Assembly: GCA_043228905.1 (NCBI GenBank)
Contig: JBHGNT010000006.1
Location: 7,626,001 to 7,690,000, forward strand
Direction of reading: 5' to 3'
Source: Azolla caroliniana
Taxonomy: Eukaryota > Polypodiophyta
DNA: 64,000 nt
Shown here: piece after piece, positions 36,905 through 49,213 of the stretch
Layout of the letters: every line of letters begins with the position of its first letter
Position numbering within the stretch: position 1 is the stretch's first letter
The notes under the pieces: model-generated
What the model was told of the DNA's origin: nothing
Seen by the model: only the letters and a program-made list of their open reading frames with translations
Databases searched by the model: none
Made by a program: the position numbers and the translations under genes

Positions 36905-38883
36905 ATGGAGGAGGGGAAAGCACAGTCGATTATCTCATAGGACGCCCTGAAGCTACCCACATGATTAACTCCTTCCGAGTGGCCCCATGTCCTATTGGCG
37001 CGGACCATAGTTTCTTATACTTCGAGATAAAATGCGATATCTCTAACGTCACCAACTCTAGTCAACCACGCCATGACATCACAATACATTTCACACATGA
37101 GCTCTCTGACATATATGCTCGACATGTTCAAGCCCATCTCTCCTCCCTTGATCCCTCCCTACCTTTAGAGAGCCTTAATACGAAACTCACACACATCCTT
37201 CATTCTGCAGCGGTTAGCAGCTTCCCATACACGAAACACTCCAATCAAGGTAAAGTAGGATCTATGCCACAAAATAGATGGTATGATGAGGATTGTAGGT
37301 GCTTACATCGACAACTTACAATATCGCAACTCAGTGGTAGTATTACCTCAGTACAAGCTCGTAAAGAAATGCGCAAGATGACACGTCGTAAGAGACGAGC
37401 ATGGGAGGCATCCCAATATTGGGAACTCTACCACATGCTCATGAGTAACGATTGTGCCACTGCATGGAAGAGATTACGGGAACCAAGACCACAAACACCC
37501 ATCGAAGATCCCGAAACTTGGCACACTTATACAGAGAGACTTTACCACATCCCAAACCAACCACCCATTCCAATGCCTTCCACACCCCGACCTACTGTGG
37601 GGACACTCTTCACGACCTCTAGGGTCACGAAGGTCATAAAGAAATTACAACATAGGAAGTCCATGGACCACACAGGATTGCGAGCAGAACACATCATATA
37701 CGCGAGAGAGTGCCTAGCTCCCTTACTAACTCTAATCTTCAATCGTGCCCTTGCAGAGGGTTTTCCATCACAATGGACCATGAACACATTGGCCCCCATA
37801 CATAAGGGGGGGGACCCCATGGACCCAAATACTTATAGGACCATTATGATAGGTCATACCCTTGCTAAATTATATGGTGCAGTAATGGAGGCAGAGCTTA
37901 GCGAGTATATGGAGACCTTAAATCTTCGTGCACCTGAACAGGCCGGCTTTAGACAAGCCTTCTCCACTATTGACCATATCTTCACACTTAGATGCTTAAT
38001 TGACCAGACTAAGGCTCGCAAGAAGAAACTATATTGTTGTTTTGTGGACTTCCGCAAAGCCTTTGACACGGTCCCTAGAGAGCGGTTGTTTGATAGGCTT
38101 AAGAGCTTGAGGATACCAGATGACATGGTTTGGGCCATCTACGCACTATATGAACAAGTGTCCGGGTGTGTTCGATGCCCATGCGACATATCCGATAGTT
38201 TCACTAGCACTATTGGTGTAAAACAAGGTTGCCCCTTATCTCCGACTCTTTTTGGGATCTACATTGATGAGATCACAGATTTTATTGCTCGTAAGGGAGG
38301 CAATGGAGTAGTCCTTGGAGATACGCAGGTGCGTATCTTGCTCTATGCAGATGACATAGTTTTGCTCTCTGAATCCGAACACGACCTACAAAGGCACCTT
38401 AATGCCTTAGATGACTTTTGCACACAACGAGGATTGGTAGTGAATCTAGGGAAAACTAAAGTCCTTATCTTCCACACGTCGGCCCAAGTTAGAGCTAAGT
38501 GTCACCTAACTATCTCCCATAGCCCAGTTGAGGTGGTTGGATCATATGTCTATCTCGGAGTCACTTTCAGTGCCCGCTCAGGTAAATTTTCAATGACACA
38601 AGCAGCGAAGGATAGACTTACAAGAGGACATGCATCCCTCTCACTCCTCGAGAGACAATGCCACCAAGCATACTTCCAAGAGCCACGAACTAAAGGGTGG
38701 CTCTTTGACTCATTAGTGACTCCCTCTCTCATGTATGCATCAGCGGTTTGGGCCCCAGGACTACCATCTTTCATGTGGACGCAATTAGAGAGACCATTGG
38801 TGATGATGTTAGAGAGACCATTAGAGAGACCATTAGAGAGACCTATCACGCCAACTCCGAAGCAAATCGTCGGTCCCACATGA
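36905..38883 (+). pseudogene. LINE polyprotein: endonuclease end and reverse transcriptase
   Basis: An open frame extends upstream to 36577, but that part is antisense to HRD3A exon 1 and is not LINE sequence. LINE homology starts near 36905. The RT carries APIHKGG, FRKAFDTVPRERLFDRL, GVKQGCPLSPTLF and the catalytic YADD (38344-38355). Near 38785-38850 a 12-bp minisatellite (TTAGAGAGACCA, about four times) appears, and after it the frame ends at 38883; the natural continuation is in another phase at 38884-39946. The minisatellite expansion probably caused the frameshift. Confidence 0.8.
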
Positions 38884-39946
38884 CATTATTAGGGCTGAGT
38901 TCACTCTACCCCCTATGTTAGTAGAAGCACTTTTTCAACTGGTAGTCTTTATACACAGGATACATAACCAACCACTTGATAGAATATCCCACCAAGCCTT
39001 TAAGGCTTCTCGAGCACTGTATGAGTCCGGATATACTAGCTCATGGTATGGCATGATGGTGAGTTGGCTTCTTGCCAACGGTCTAGACATTACTAACCTC
39101 CCCCCCCTTAAGTACAACCACACGAATGATAACACTTTACTCTCTCATGAGGACCGTAATAAAGTAATACGCCAAGAAATATGGCAAATTTATACCCGGT
39201 ATAAATGGATCACCCCACTAGAGCCACTCCCATCTAAAATGTCGTACTATAAGGAACACTTTATGCACTTCTCTGAGTTAGGTTTTATCACGCGCCCAAA
39301 ATATCTAGATGTATTCTTACCACATGCACTAAGGGTTGCCATTGGTCAACTTAGAATATCATCTCACCAACTTGAGATTGAGAATGGACATACTAATGGA
39401 GTCCCTAGGGAGGAAAGGATATGTAGGTTATGCCACATAGAGATAGAGGATGAGTACCATTTTACATGCAAATGCCCCACCTATGCCGAGATAAGGGCAA
39501 AATACCAAGACATACTTGGTTCCTCTCCCACCCTCCCTAAACTATTAGATACACTAGATATAAAGAAATTAGGTAGATACATCTTAGAATTGAAACACCA
39601 CAGAGAGAACAAATTACAAAACGTTGATAATAATGTTGCTAATGTTTACCAACATATAACAAATGAAGTTTTTCAGGAACAGGGGGAGACAATGAATGTC
39701 GACACACCTGCACCACTCAGACTTCTCCTTGATGAAGCAGAAAATCAAAGAAGAACCAAACGCCCTCGGATGCCGGGTTTCAAAGCAACTCGACGAGATG
39801 TAGAAGAAATAAAGAAAATAAGGGAACGTGAACTACACCACCTAGAAGCCATGGCTAGGGCACTCTATGCATCGGGACCATGGGTCACACCCACACCAAA
39901 AACTTTTGACCTCCCACTTCTTTTTGAGAGACTTGGGTGGAAATGA
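38884..39946 (+). pseudogene. LINE polyprotein C-terminus with CCHC motif (frameshifted)
   Basis: Open from before 38915 to 39946. It carries a Cys-rich motif, CRLCHIEIEDEYHFTCKC (from 39422), resembling the zinc-binding C-terminal domain of plant L1-like RT proteins. A charged C-terminal region rich in Arg/Glu follows. It has no start of its own and is the distal part of the same LINE protein. Confidence 0.78.
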
Positions 39947-40137
39947 GATTAGGCTTGGTGCAAAGTTTTGTACACTACTAGAACTTTCTTAGCTTAAGCT
40001 ATTTTCTTTTATTTTTAGTTTTGATGATTGGATAAACACTCATTTTTTGTTGTAACCTATTTGTCTCATGGGCCAAATTTGGCCTTAGAAGACGTTAATA
40101 TTTCTTTCTTTCTTTCTTTCTTTCTTTCTCTCTCGTA

Positions 40138-40167
40138 TGACGTGGAAATGTTGATCCGACGTGGCAT
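40138..40167 (-). promoter_or_regulatory. distal ACGT elements displaced from HRD3A by the LINE
   Basis: TGACGTGGAAA (40138-40148) and a third CCGACGTGGCAT (40156-40167) lie just past the LINE tail. In the HRD3A sense the first contains CCACGTCAT, matching nine bases of the plant UPR element (CCACGTCATC core). They now lie 3.4 kb from the gene but share the 12-bp word with the two proximal copies, so they were probably one cluster before the LINE arrived. Confidence 0.5.
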
Positions 40168-41004
40168 TTATACGTACACACACACGTATATATATACATA
40201 ATACATATATATACTCTCTATATATATGTATGTGTATGTATATGCATAGAATGAACCATACGTATCATACGCGCATTCGCGTTTGATTGAATAAAACGTG
40301 AATGGTAAATCAACTAAAAGTTGGATTGGTTTGACACGTTTGATTGGATTAACTATGGTCTATATTATGGGCTAAATTTGCAATGAAAACAAATGAAAAA
40401 AAGAAAGAAAAAAAAAGGAGCACGTATTTTTCCCCTTTCAAACGTGTACGTTTTCAAATGTTTGAATGCCTCCACGAACACGAATATTACGTTTTATGTG
40501 TATATGTATTGACATGTTTAACTACTACCAAATATTAAAGAGGGCAAGTGAGGGAACCGCGGCCACGGACGGTGCAAGTCGCTCGGCTGAAGGCACGTGC
40601 AATCTGCACCGTCCGATGTGGATAATAAAAAAAGCGCTCGCTCAAAATTTCGCTTTATGGGTAGCTCGATGAGCCCGACCATTGAAATTGCAGGAGCCCA
40701 AGGAGCCTGAAGCAAGAGCCCGAAGCAAAAGTTCGAGGAGGCCCGACTTACCTGAGGTAGGAGCCCAACTCTGACCTATATATATAAACTGTGGTTTATG
40801 AAGAGAATTTTGAAATCTTATTTTTGTGGTGAGCGAGGGTGGGAGCGGAAAACAAAGAAGACGATTGTGCAAATTGAAACCCTAGCAGTCGGTTTATGGT
40901 TTTAAGTTGCTACTAATGCTTCTCTGTTTTTTCATTTTCCTTCCTCGTTCATTTTTTCCTTAGTTAGGAGGTGGAAAGGTGGACAACACAATTGTATGTA
41001 TGTC
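40168..41004. other. intergenic DNA with a candidate plant promoter
   Basis: TA-rich microsatellite at 40180-40250. A TATATATATAAA element at 40776-40788 is followed about 100 bp later by AAACCCTAG, a telo-box common in leaders of housekeeping plant genes. This could be the remnant promoter of the glutamate decarboxylase pseudogene downstream, but no start exon was recognised. Confidence 0.35.
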
Positions 41005-41473
41005 TTGACATGGAGTTTAGGGTTTAGCTCATCACCCAATCATTAAACAAGAACTACATTAATTTTGATGAATACCCATCAACCATAGCTATACATGTAT
41101 GTAATCTATATTGTTATATCTCATACTTATGTGGAGTAATGGATGTGTGTATATGTAAAATGTAGGGTATGATGATGATGACTTGATCACTGGTGTGATC
41201 AGTGACCATATGATTGGTCACTCTTATTATAAAATGGTCATATGATAGATGACCTTTGGAAGATATGTCCCGACCCTTTTAATGCATATGCAGGATAGAT
41301 ATGTGAACGTGATTGCTTGTCTTTTTCACACGCCGTTGAAGGATAATGAACCAGTTGTTGGCACGTCTACCATGTAGGTTGGGCTTGCAATGAAGAGGAA
41401 ATGGCAAGAGAGAATAAAGAAAGAAGGGAAAACATATGACAACCCCAAGTTGATTGTTGGATCTAATGTTCAA
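41005..41473 (+). pseudogene. glutamate decarboxylase (GAD) pseudogene, two exon remnants
   Basis: Two GAD-like exon relics in order. The first (about 41005-41095) encodes SLNKNYINFDEYPSTI, matching the conserved GAD stretch INKNY(V/I)DMDEYPVTTEL, with a stop just upstream. The second (41294-41473, 60 codons) has an AG acceptor and GT donor at the GAD exon boundaries and encodes VNVIACLFHTPLKDNE and LAMKRKWQERIKKEG up to GSNVQ. It has a TAG where the GSSEAIML substrate-loop residues should be, about six codons being lost. GAD converts glutamate to GABA with PLP; the catalytic lysine exon and calmodulin-binding tail are not found here. Clearly non-functional. Confidence 0.78.
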
Positions 41474-41479
41474 GTATGT

Positions 41480-42443
41480 TCTTTATATATACATATATCC
41501 ATAATGAATTTTGAACTTTCCGAATATCTTGAAAGTTTATTGGGCTTCATTCAGGATGTTTATGCGATGCATTATTTGGATATGTAAGCTCAAATGTATA
41601 TAATACCTTGAGAAAAGACTCCCAAAGTCTTGATTTTGATGTTATTTCTTATAATACTTTAAAACATTCTATTAGGAGTAATAGAAGAAGTAATTGCATA
41701 AGCAAGGATTATGTTTAAAGTCGTAAGCATGGGATAGTTTAACTTTATGTGTGTGTTTGTGTCATGACCTTGACCTTATGTGGCATTTGTGAGCACATTT
41801 GTATATACTTGTGTTACATATATTTCTTAATTATTATCAATCTTTGTCAGTCGTTAATGTATTTGCTTTTCTTAGTTTATTATCTATTTTAATGATCTTC
41901 TTGGTTTTTCAGCGTCAACATTATTTGATTATTCACTTCATATAGCTGAAACGGAACCTTTGTGAATGCAAGTTTTTGGGAAATTCCTATCAAGGAATCG
42001 AAAACACCAAGTTTTGTGAGCAAAGATTAGATTATCATTTGCAAGTTGGGCGATGCGGAGATGATGACCTGAATATAGAGTGTTGTCCTAGGACTCAAGA
42101 GGTAGTATTTGGAAGCACCTCATAGTTGAAAGTTATCACAAGCTTTGCTCCATACAGAGATCATTGAAGTTTCAGTCGGGGCTCACAGTCTCAAAGAATT
42201 GAGCGATGCAGAGATTATGACCTAAATATTGAATGTCGCCCTAGGACTCAAGAGGTAGTATTTGGAAGCACCTCGTAGTTGAAAGTTATCACAAGCTTTG
42301 CTCCATATAGAGAACACCGGAGTTTCAGTCGAGGCTCACAATCTCAGAGACATGGACATGGTAGGGGAACAAATACTGGTGGAAGTTCACGATGATATCA
42401 GACATATTAGTTGTAGTCTTTCATGACAATAGCCTATGATGGG
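41480..42443. other. AT-rich spacer with a 152-bp tandem duplication
   Basis: No coding pattern. A unit of 152 bp occurs twice (about 42046-42350), each copy with GCGATGC, CCTAGGACTCAAGAGGTAGT and ATCACAAGCTTTGCTCCATA. Copies differ at roughly one base in ten by eye. The origin is unknown. Confidence 0.75.
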
Positions 42444-43250
42444 TGGTGAGAATCAAACCCAACTTCCCCAATGAAGTGGCTTTCACATTAGCAAGTGGAC
42501 ATAATAGGCTAGTTTGATAAATAGTCGAAAGGGTAGTTGGTATTTAAACCTGTTGAAGACAGCGCTCGGCCACAACCGAGGAATAGGATCTACTCACAGA
42601 AAACAGGAAATACAAAATGCACGAAGACAATAGAGAGAAGAGTACACTGGATGTTTTACGTGGAAAACCCTAAATGGGAAAAAACCACGTGAGTCCTCAA
42701 ACTCCAACTATCACTAAAACAGAGATGTACAATGGTGAAGCTACAAGGCAACAACCTTGAGCTCACTATCTTCACCACAGGCGGCGGTAATACACAGAGG
42801 CAACGACCTCTTCGTCTCTCTCTCTCTCGGCTGCTCTCACTTCGCTCCCTCTTCGTGGAAAACAGAAAAATGAGCAACAACAACAAACTGTTTGCCCTAA
42901 GTCATATTTATACACATATGACTTTCGGGCTATTTACAAATATAGCCTCAAGGGCTCTTGGCAAACATATTCACAAATATGTCCCCGCATCCGGATCTCT
43001 CTCCGGGTACATTCGTCATCCGGCTCCGTAGCCGGGGTCTTCATCATCCGGATCCGTATCCGGGTACTCTTCATCCGGCTTCATGCCGGGTACTCTTCAT
43101 CATCCGGTTCCGTAACCGCAACCGGGCTTGCTGTCATTCATCTCCGGACATCCCATCCGGAGGGACCGAAATCCCAACAAAACCAACCCTTTATAACTTA
43201 GTTACTGTTGGATGTAATGCATCCTTTGCTAATATAACTTATTGTTCTAA

Positions 43251-43316
<66 letters not shown>

Positions 43317-43386
43317 TGTCTCATGTACACACACACAAAGTTCACTTCTGTTGCACAACATCACCTACACCTCCCGTTTCTTTACA
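42444..43386 (+). repeat. 5' LTR of old Copia 'B', split by a solo LTR
   Basis: Begins TGGTGAGAATCAAACCCAAC at 42444, close to the TGTTGAGAATC start of Copia C LTRs, and ends TTTCTTTACA at 43386, directly before a degraded primer site. The solo LTR at 42551-43179 (with one AAACC copy) separates the two parts. It contains a (TC)n run at 43254-43312. The start is inferred from similarity only. Confidence 0.65.
42551..43179 (-). repeat. solo LTR of the A2 Copia family
   Basis: 629 bp, TGTTGAAGAC...ATCCCAACA, clearly similar to the 608-bp A2 LTRs (shared GTGGAAAACCCTAAA, the CATATTTATAC palindromic region, ATCCGG-rich end). It is flanked by AAACC (42546-42550 and 43180-43184). No internal sequence remains. 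It is diverged from A2, so it is an older insertion of the same family. Confidence 0.9.
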
Positions 43387-43398
43387 TGGTTGCAGAGC
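43387..43398 (+). other. degraded primer binding site of Copia B
   Basis: TGGTTGCAGAGC directly after the LTR end differs at two positions from the tRNA-Met site TGGTATCAGAGC. Position and similarity support it. Confidence 0.7.
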
Positions 43399-46300
43399 GT
43401 GTGGTTTTTTTATCGAGATTGTTCAACTATGTTGTGTCTTTCGCCTACGGTCAAAACAGAATCAACTTAGCTTCAGAGAAGAAAAACACCACCATGAACA
43501 CTCAAATGGGAACTGCTCTTCCAACAGAGAAGCTTGACATGACAAATTTTGCATATTTGGAATATAAGATGCATCAATACCTTGTCGGTCAAGGAATTTG
43601 GAGTTATATCGAGGGAGCACAAGAAACGCAACCCAACCCAACACACGCCGACTACCCAACATGGAAGCAAGTGGCAAGTCGTGTGTTTGTATTTCCTTGC
43701 ATCATACGTTCACGATCACATGCTCGGCTATATTCGAGAGTCAAAAATGCCAAAGGAAGCTTGGAGCAACCTCAAGAAGATTTTCGCGGCCAATATGGTT
43801 GCACGCAAACTTCAGCTCCGTCAGGAGGTAAACATTATTCAGCAAAGGGATATGTAGATCACCAACTATACCTTGAAGATCAAGGAGTTGTGCAATGGCC
43901 TCAGATTGATCAATGTCATCATCAATGATGATGAAATGGTACAAATATGCCTCAGCGACTTAACACCAGGATTTGGCATGATCATATCGGTCATCTTGCA
44001 AGGGAGAATCCTCCCTCATTTTTTGACCTATAGTCGATACTGTTGGTCGAAGAAAATCACGTCCGAAAAAGGGGCAATGTGCCCGATGATCAGATGCTCT
44101 ACTCCCAGTCAAATGAGGTACGAGGATTCGGTCGAGGAAACGTAGGTCGATAGGGTCAATCAACCCGAGAACGCAACTCCCACCATTGGCAGGAGGCTAA
44201 GAACTCACAAAGGGAGTTCAACAGAAGGGGGAGCCACCCTACCAGACCAAGCCACAAAAACAACCCGATCGAGTGCGGGTACTGTGGAAAACTCGGCCAC
44301 TACGAAGAGGAGTGCCGAAAGAAGAAATGAGAGTTGGATTCGACCATTCGACAACTCACAAAATATGCCACGAATTCCGATTATGATGATCATGGCGGAA
44401 TGTTCGTAATGAGGCATAAAACACATTCAATGTCGGCACAGGGTCCAACTAGCACCTCTTCTTCAGAAAATGTATGGTTTGTTGACTCAGGAGCATTCAA
44501 TCATATGATGTTGCATGAAGATTGGTTCTGAGAATTATGAAAGCATGATCGACCTGGCTCAGTCAAAACTCGAGATGACACAACTCACCCCATTCGGCAT
44601 ATTAGAAACGTCCTAGTTGGGAATGACGGCAAGCAAATCTGGCTCAAGAACGTCTTGCATGTCCCAACCATCACAAAAAATATGGTCTCAATCAGCCAGA
44701 TAGTAGAACAACGCATGCAAGTGCAGTTCAACAATGAAAGGTACTTCATTGAAAAAGATGATCGACTCATAGCTCACAGTCGACGAGAAGGCCAAATGTT
44801 CATCCTCGAGTCGAACGAGGTAAAGTCAACCATGTTTGCAAAAGGCATCAAAGTCGACACCGACTTGAAATTGTGGCACAAGAGAATCAACCACATCAAT
44901 TTTCAAAAGCTCTAGAACATGCACCCGAAAGGAGTCGTCATCGGACTCCCGAATTTTACAGAAAGAGAGAGCACTGGCATATGTGAAGCGTGCCAATTCG
45001 GCAAACAACAATGACATCCATTCCCAACAGAGAGGAATGTGAGCAAAAGAGTCTTGGACATAATCCACTTCGATGTATGGAGATTGGCACAAACAACCAC
45101 ATTCGGCAGATGCCAATATTATGCGACATTCATCAACAACTTCTCTAGGCACACCTAGATCTACCCTTTGCGGCAAAAGAGCGAAGTGTTTAGACACTTC
45201 CAAACATTTAAGAACAAAGTCAAAAAAGCCACAAGTCGGCATGTCCAATGCCTTCGATCAGACGAGGGCAAGGAGTACTTCTCGGACGAATTTACAACTT
45301 ATCTCTGAAAAGAAGGAATTCGACAAGAATTCTTGTGCCGATACACACCTTAGCAAAATGGAGTAACCAAACGTAAGAATCGGCACATAGTAGAGGTGGC
45401 AAGGGCAATGATGAACGAGAAGCACCTGCCTAAGTCGTATTGGGCAAAAGCGGCTACCTTAGTTATCTACCTTATGAATAGGTGTACAACCTCTGGGGTA
45501 CACGATGTCACCCCTCACGAGAAGTTCTTCAGGAAGAAGTCGGATTTTTCCCACGTTAGGATATTCGTCTCAATCGCTTATGTGCATGTTTCCGACGAGA
45601 AGCAACAAAAGATTGATCTGAAGTCGAAGAAATGTATCCTCGTAGGGTACTCACTTGAACAAAAGGGGTACAAATGTTACAATCCATCTACCCAAAAAGT
45701 TTGAGTGAGTCGAGACATAGTTTTCAACGAACTGGCATCCTGGTACGAACTAGAGACGACTCCGACCTAAACTTTGGTCAACCCACTCGGATTCGGCTGA
45801 CCAAGAGATAGACAATGAAGATCTATAACGATTAGACTCAGTGGACCTCAAGAGCCGTCGAGCGATCAAAGCATATCTCGACTGAGTCCAAAGTTGGACA
45901 AAGGAAAGGCCAAAATGTTGGAATACGAAGATACGGTCGACAATGAGTTCAAAGGCCTTGGTGTCCTAGTTATCCAAAAAAATGGAGTTAAGAAAGCCAT
46001 AATTGCTGCAAACGACGCCCGACAGAAAAACCCAACTAGCCGATTTGGCTACAACGACTATATGACATATCATTATGCCTTTATGATGAAGGTGGCGACA
46101 GTCTGAGAACCGGAAATTGTTTCTAAGGTAGCCAAGGCTCGAAGCCATGAACGAAGAAATGTAGGCTCTATGCAAGAATGAAACATGGGATCTCGTCCCC
46201 CGCTCCTCACACAAGAAAGCGATCGGTTGCAGATGGATATATAAAGTGAAATATAATGCCAACATCTCGATAAACTACTAGAAGGCACGACTTGTAGCTA

Positions 46301-46686
46301 AGGGATATGCTCAAACACATGGAGTCGACTGTGAGGAGACCTTTGCCTCGAATAGTTATTGCATTCGCAGTTGCTAAAGGGTGGCACCTCCATCAAATGG
46401 ATGTAAAGAACACCTTCTTACAAGGTGAATTAGACGAGGAGGTTTTCATGATTCAACCACCTGGTTTCGAATCGACCAAGCATCCGACCGTAGTCTATTG
46501 TCTCAAAGAAGCCATTGTATAGACTCAAGCAAGCACCACATGCTTGGCACTCGAAGATCACTCAGTATCTTCACCAAATCGGCTTTTGAATGTCAAAATC
46601 GGATAATTCCCTCTACATCAAAAGAGAGTCGAACAAACTCAATTGTCATCATCCTTTACATAGATGATCTGGTCATCAGAGGGAAG
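43399..46686 (+). pseudogene. Copia B gag-pol remains up to the Copia C insertion
   Basis: Plus-strand frames in Copia order with many stops and frameshifts: gag (TEKLDMTNFAYLEYKMHQYL, near 43530), zinc knuckle (CGYCGKLGHYEEEC near 44277), protease (VDSGAFNHM, with Phe replacing Ser), pre-integrase (LWHKRINH), integrase (FINNFSRHT, LRSDEGKEY), the RNP-like YVHVSDEKQQK region, and RT (HQMDVKNTFLQGELDEEVFM; YIDDLVI at about 46660). Copia C enters immediately after this RT motif; the frame resumes at 52088. Non-functional. Protein similarity places B in the same family as C. Confidence 0.85.
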
Positions 46687-47027
46687 TGTAAAGAACCGGT
46701 GATGATTCTGTGTAGCGGAGGAACTGAGTGTGTGTGTGTGAGAGAGAGAGATACAGAAAAACAGAAAACTGTATTACAAGGAAACAAGAATGACCAACAA
46801 TTACAAAGAGAAGGAGAAGGTGCTTATGTAGTCACCTTCTCTCTAGATTCTCTCACTAGAGTCAGATCTTGGGAAGAGGTAGAGTCTTAACTACTTAAAG
46901 AATATGTGTCATGGGATATCAACTTTTATGAAACATTAGTTACTATACAAGGGGGTGGGGTGGTCACACACTTGAGTATTTAAAGAGTGTGTTCCCACGC
47001 ACGGGACATTGAGTTTGATTCTCAACA
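46687..47027 (-). repeat. 3' LTR of Copia C
   Basis: 341 bp; on the plus strand TGTAAAGAACC...GATTCTCAACA. It shares GTGTAGCGGAGGAACTG, TTATGTAGTCACCTTCTCT and TTCCCACxCACGGGACATTG with its partner. A purine-rich tract, in the element's sense, abuts it at 47028-47036. Confidence 0.9.
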
Positions 47028-47153
47028 TGCCCCTTCAAACACAACTTGCGGATGTCGGATGGTTGGTTCAGATTGGTCTTCGGGTCGGCTTTGAGTTTAC
47101 TCTAGCTTCGGCATCGAATGGCCGGTTCACTCCTACTGCTCCTTACTTCCCCT

Positions 47154-47522
47154 CTAGCTCGGTTGGTCGATGGTCGAAAGACCTAGGTTTGTCGTGAATT
47201 GTCGTAGCTTGTCAACTCTGAGGGCCTTGGTGAAGATATCGGTTATCTGCAGATTTGTGCTAATGTGTTGCAGGTCGACATCATTGGCCAAAACACGCTC
47301 TCGGATAAAGTGATAGTGCACTTTGATGTGCTTAGTTTGAGCATGGAAGACTGGGTTCCGAGTGAGGTGAATACTGCTCATGTTGTCGAAGTAGAGGAGA
47401 ATCGGATCCTTGGTGGGAATGCACAGATCCTTCAAGATTCTCTTGAGCCAAACGGTTTCACATGCGGCGACGGTCATGCCCCTGTATTCGGCTTCAGTGC
47501 TGGACAATGCGACCGTCGACAA
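47154..47522 (-). pseudogene. Copia C RNase H domain (open segment)
   Basis: 122 codons without a stop carry the Copia RNase H end: SSTEAEYRGMTVAACETVWL, then LYFDNMSSIHLTRNP, the HIKVHYHF block and IFTKAL. It ends about 120 bp before the polypurine tract, as expected for the pol terminus. Upstream the frame is broken, so it is not translated as part of a working polyprotein. Confidence 0.85.
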
Positions 47523-49213
47523 CTTTTTGCTGCTCCAGGAGATGGCTCCGTTGCCAAGGGAGAAGACAAATCCGGATGTCGATCGTCAGTCGGCTTTGTA
47601 GCCTGCTCAGTCGGCATCAGTATACCCTTTGAGTTGAATCAGTGTGTCCAAGCTGTAGAGGATGCCGAAATCCATCGTCCCACTCACATAATGTAACACT
47701 CGCTTAACACAATCCAAGTGAGTGGTTCTTGGTGCTTGCATGAATTGGTTAAGGAGGCCGATTGGGTAACTTAGGTCGGGTCGGGTGATTGTGAGGTAGA
47801 TGAGGCTTCCGACTAGTTGACGATAGAGCGTCGACTCACACTCTCTAGTGCCAGAGTCGGCATCTAGCTTTGGATTTCAATCGAGAGGGGTAGTGACGAG
47901 CTTACACTTTGTCATCCCAAACTTGTAAATAAGATTTTGGATATAGTGCCTTTCAGAAAGCATGATGTTGTATGGAATTCGAATTACTTTTATTCTTAGA
48001 AAGTAACGGAGCTCTTTCATATCTTTTGGAGAGAAGCTTCTTGATGTGCTCAATATCTACTAAATGCTCTCCTCCTATGACCAAGTCATCCACGTAAATG
48101 ACAATAAATCCTCTAGAATCGCTCTAGATGAATAGAGAGTTGTCGAACTTAGACATGTTGAAACCGATTTGATGAAGTTATTGTGTTATCTTTGAATGTC
48201 ATGCTCTCGATGCCTGCTTGAAACCGTAGAGAGGTGTTTTGAGTCGGCAGACAATAGTCTGGTGCATAGTTGACTTGTATCCGGGCGGTTGTATCATGTA
48301 CACCTCCTCGTCTAACTCACCTTGTAGGAAGGTGTTAGCACAATCACGATCAGAATGGTAGTCATCTTTGCCACTAGGGCAACAATCTCTTCATAATCGA
48401 CATTGTGTGTCTGCGCATAGCCTTTTCCACAAGTCGGGCCTTGTACCGATTGACAGTATCGTCGACGTTGTGATTCACTTTGAAGATCCACCAGCATCCA
48501 ATTGCCTTTTGGTGGTGTGATGAAGGGACGAGATCCCATGTCTCGTTCTTGGAGAGTGCTTACATCTCCTCATTCATCAATTCGACCCATCTGGGGTCCT
48601 TCGTGGCTTCGGAAAAGGTTTCTGGTTCTCAAACTGTCGCCACTCTCATCATCATGAATGCATAATGATATGTCATGTAGTCATTGTAGCTGAATCAGCT
48701 GACTACGTTCTTCTCTCAAGTGGAGCGACGTGGTTGTCCTGGTGTCCTCATGATGGGCACATCCAGTCCACCATGCTCACTGTCAGGTGAATGGTGCGAT
48801 TTGTTTCTATCTAAGTCTTCGTACTCAAGCATTTTGGCTATTCCTTTGTCTTGTTTCAGACTTAGCTACGACGTGCTTTGGTCGCTCGAAGGATCTCGTG
48901 GTCCACTCAACCTGGTTGAGATTGGACTTTCTTTTGATGTGAGCCTCGGTTGATCATCCTCCTATGCATATGTGTCAAACTCTGTTTCAACTGTGTCAGA
49001 TGCGGTTGATTGACTGTATACCAGGATGCCGACTCGTCGAATACAACATCCCTACTCACTCGTACCTTCTTGGTGGAAGGGTTGAAGCGCTTATACCCTT
49101 TTTTCTTGAGTGAGTACCCTACGAGTATACATTTCTCTGACTTGGGATCGAGCTTCTCTCGCTTCTCGTCGGGAATATGCACATAGGCTATTGAACTGAA
49201 TATCCTGACGTGG

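Larger units (their letters stand above)
36905..40131 (+). mobile_element. 5'-truncated non-LTR retrotransposon (LINE) in the HRD3A promoter
   Basis: Plus-strand LINE starting within the end of its endonuclease domain (STVDYLI and GADHS, the last His-containing motif, near 36915-37010) and running through RT and a C-terminal zinc motif. It ends after 39946 in an AT-rich 3' UTR and a (TTTC)n tail at 40100-40131. 5' truncation is the normal outcome of target-primed reverse transcription. The 5' border is approximate (36880-36910), and no clean target duplication was found. Confidence 0.82.
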
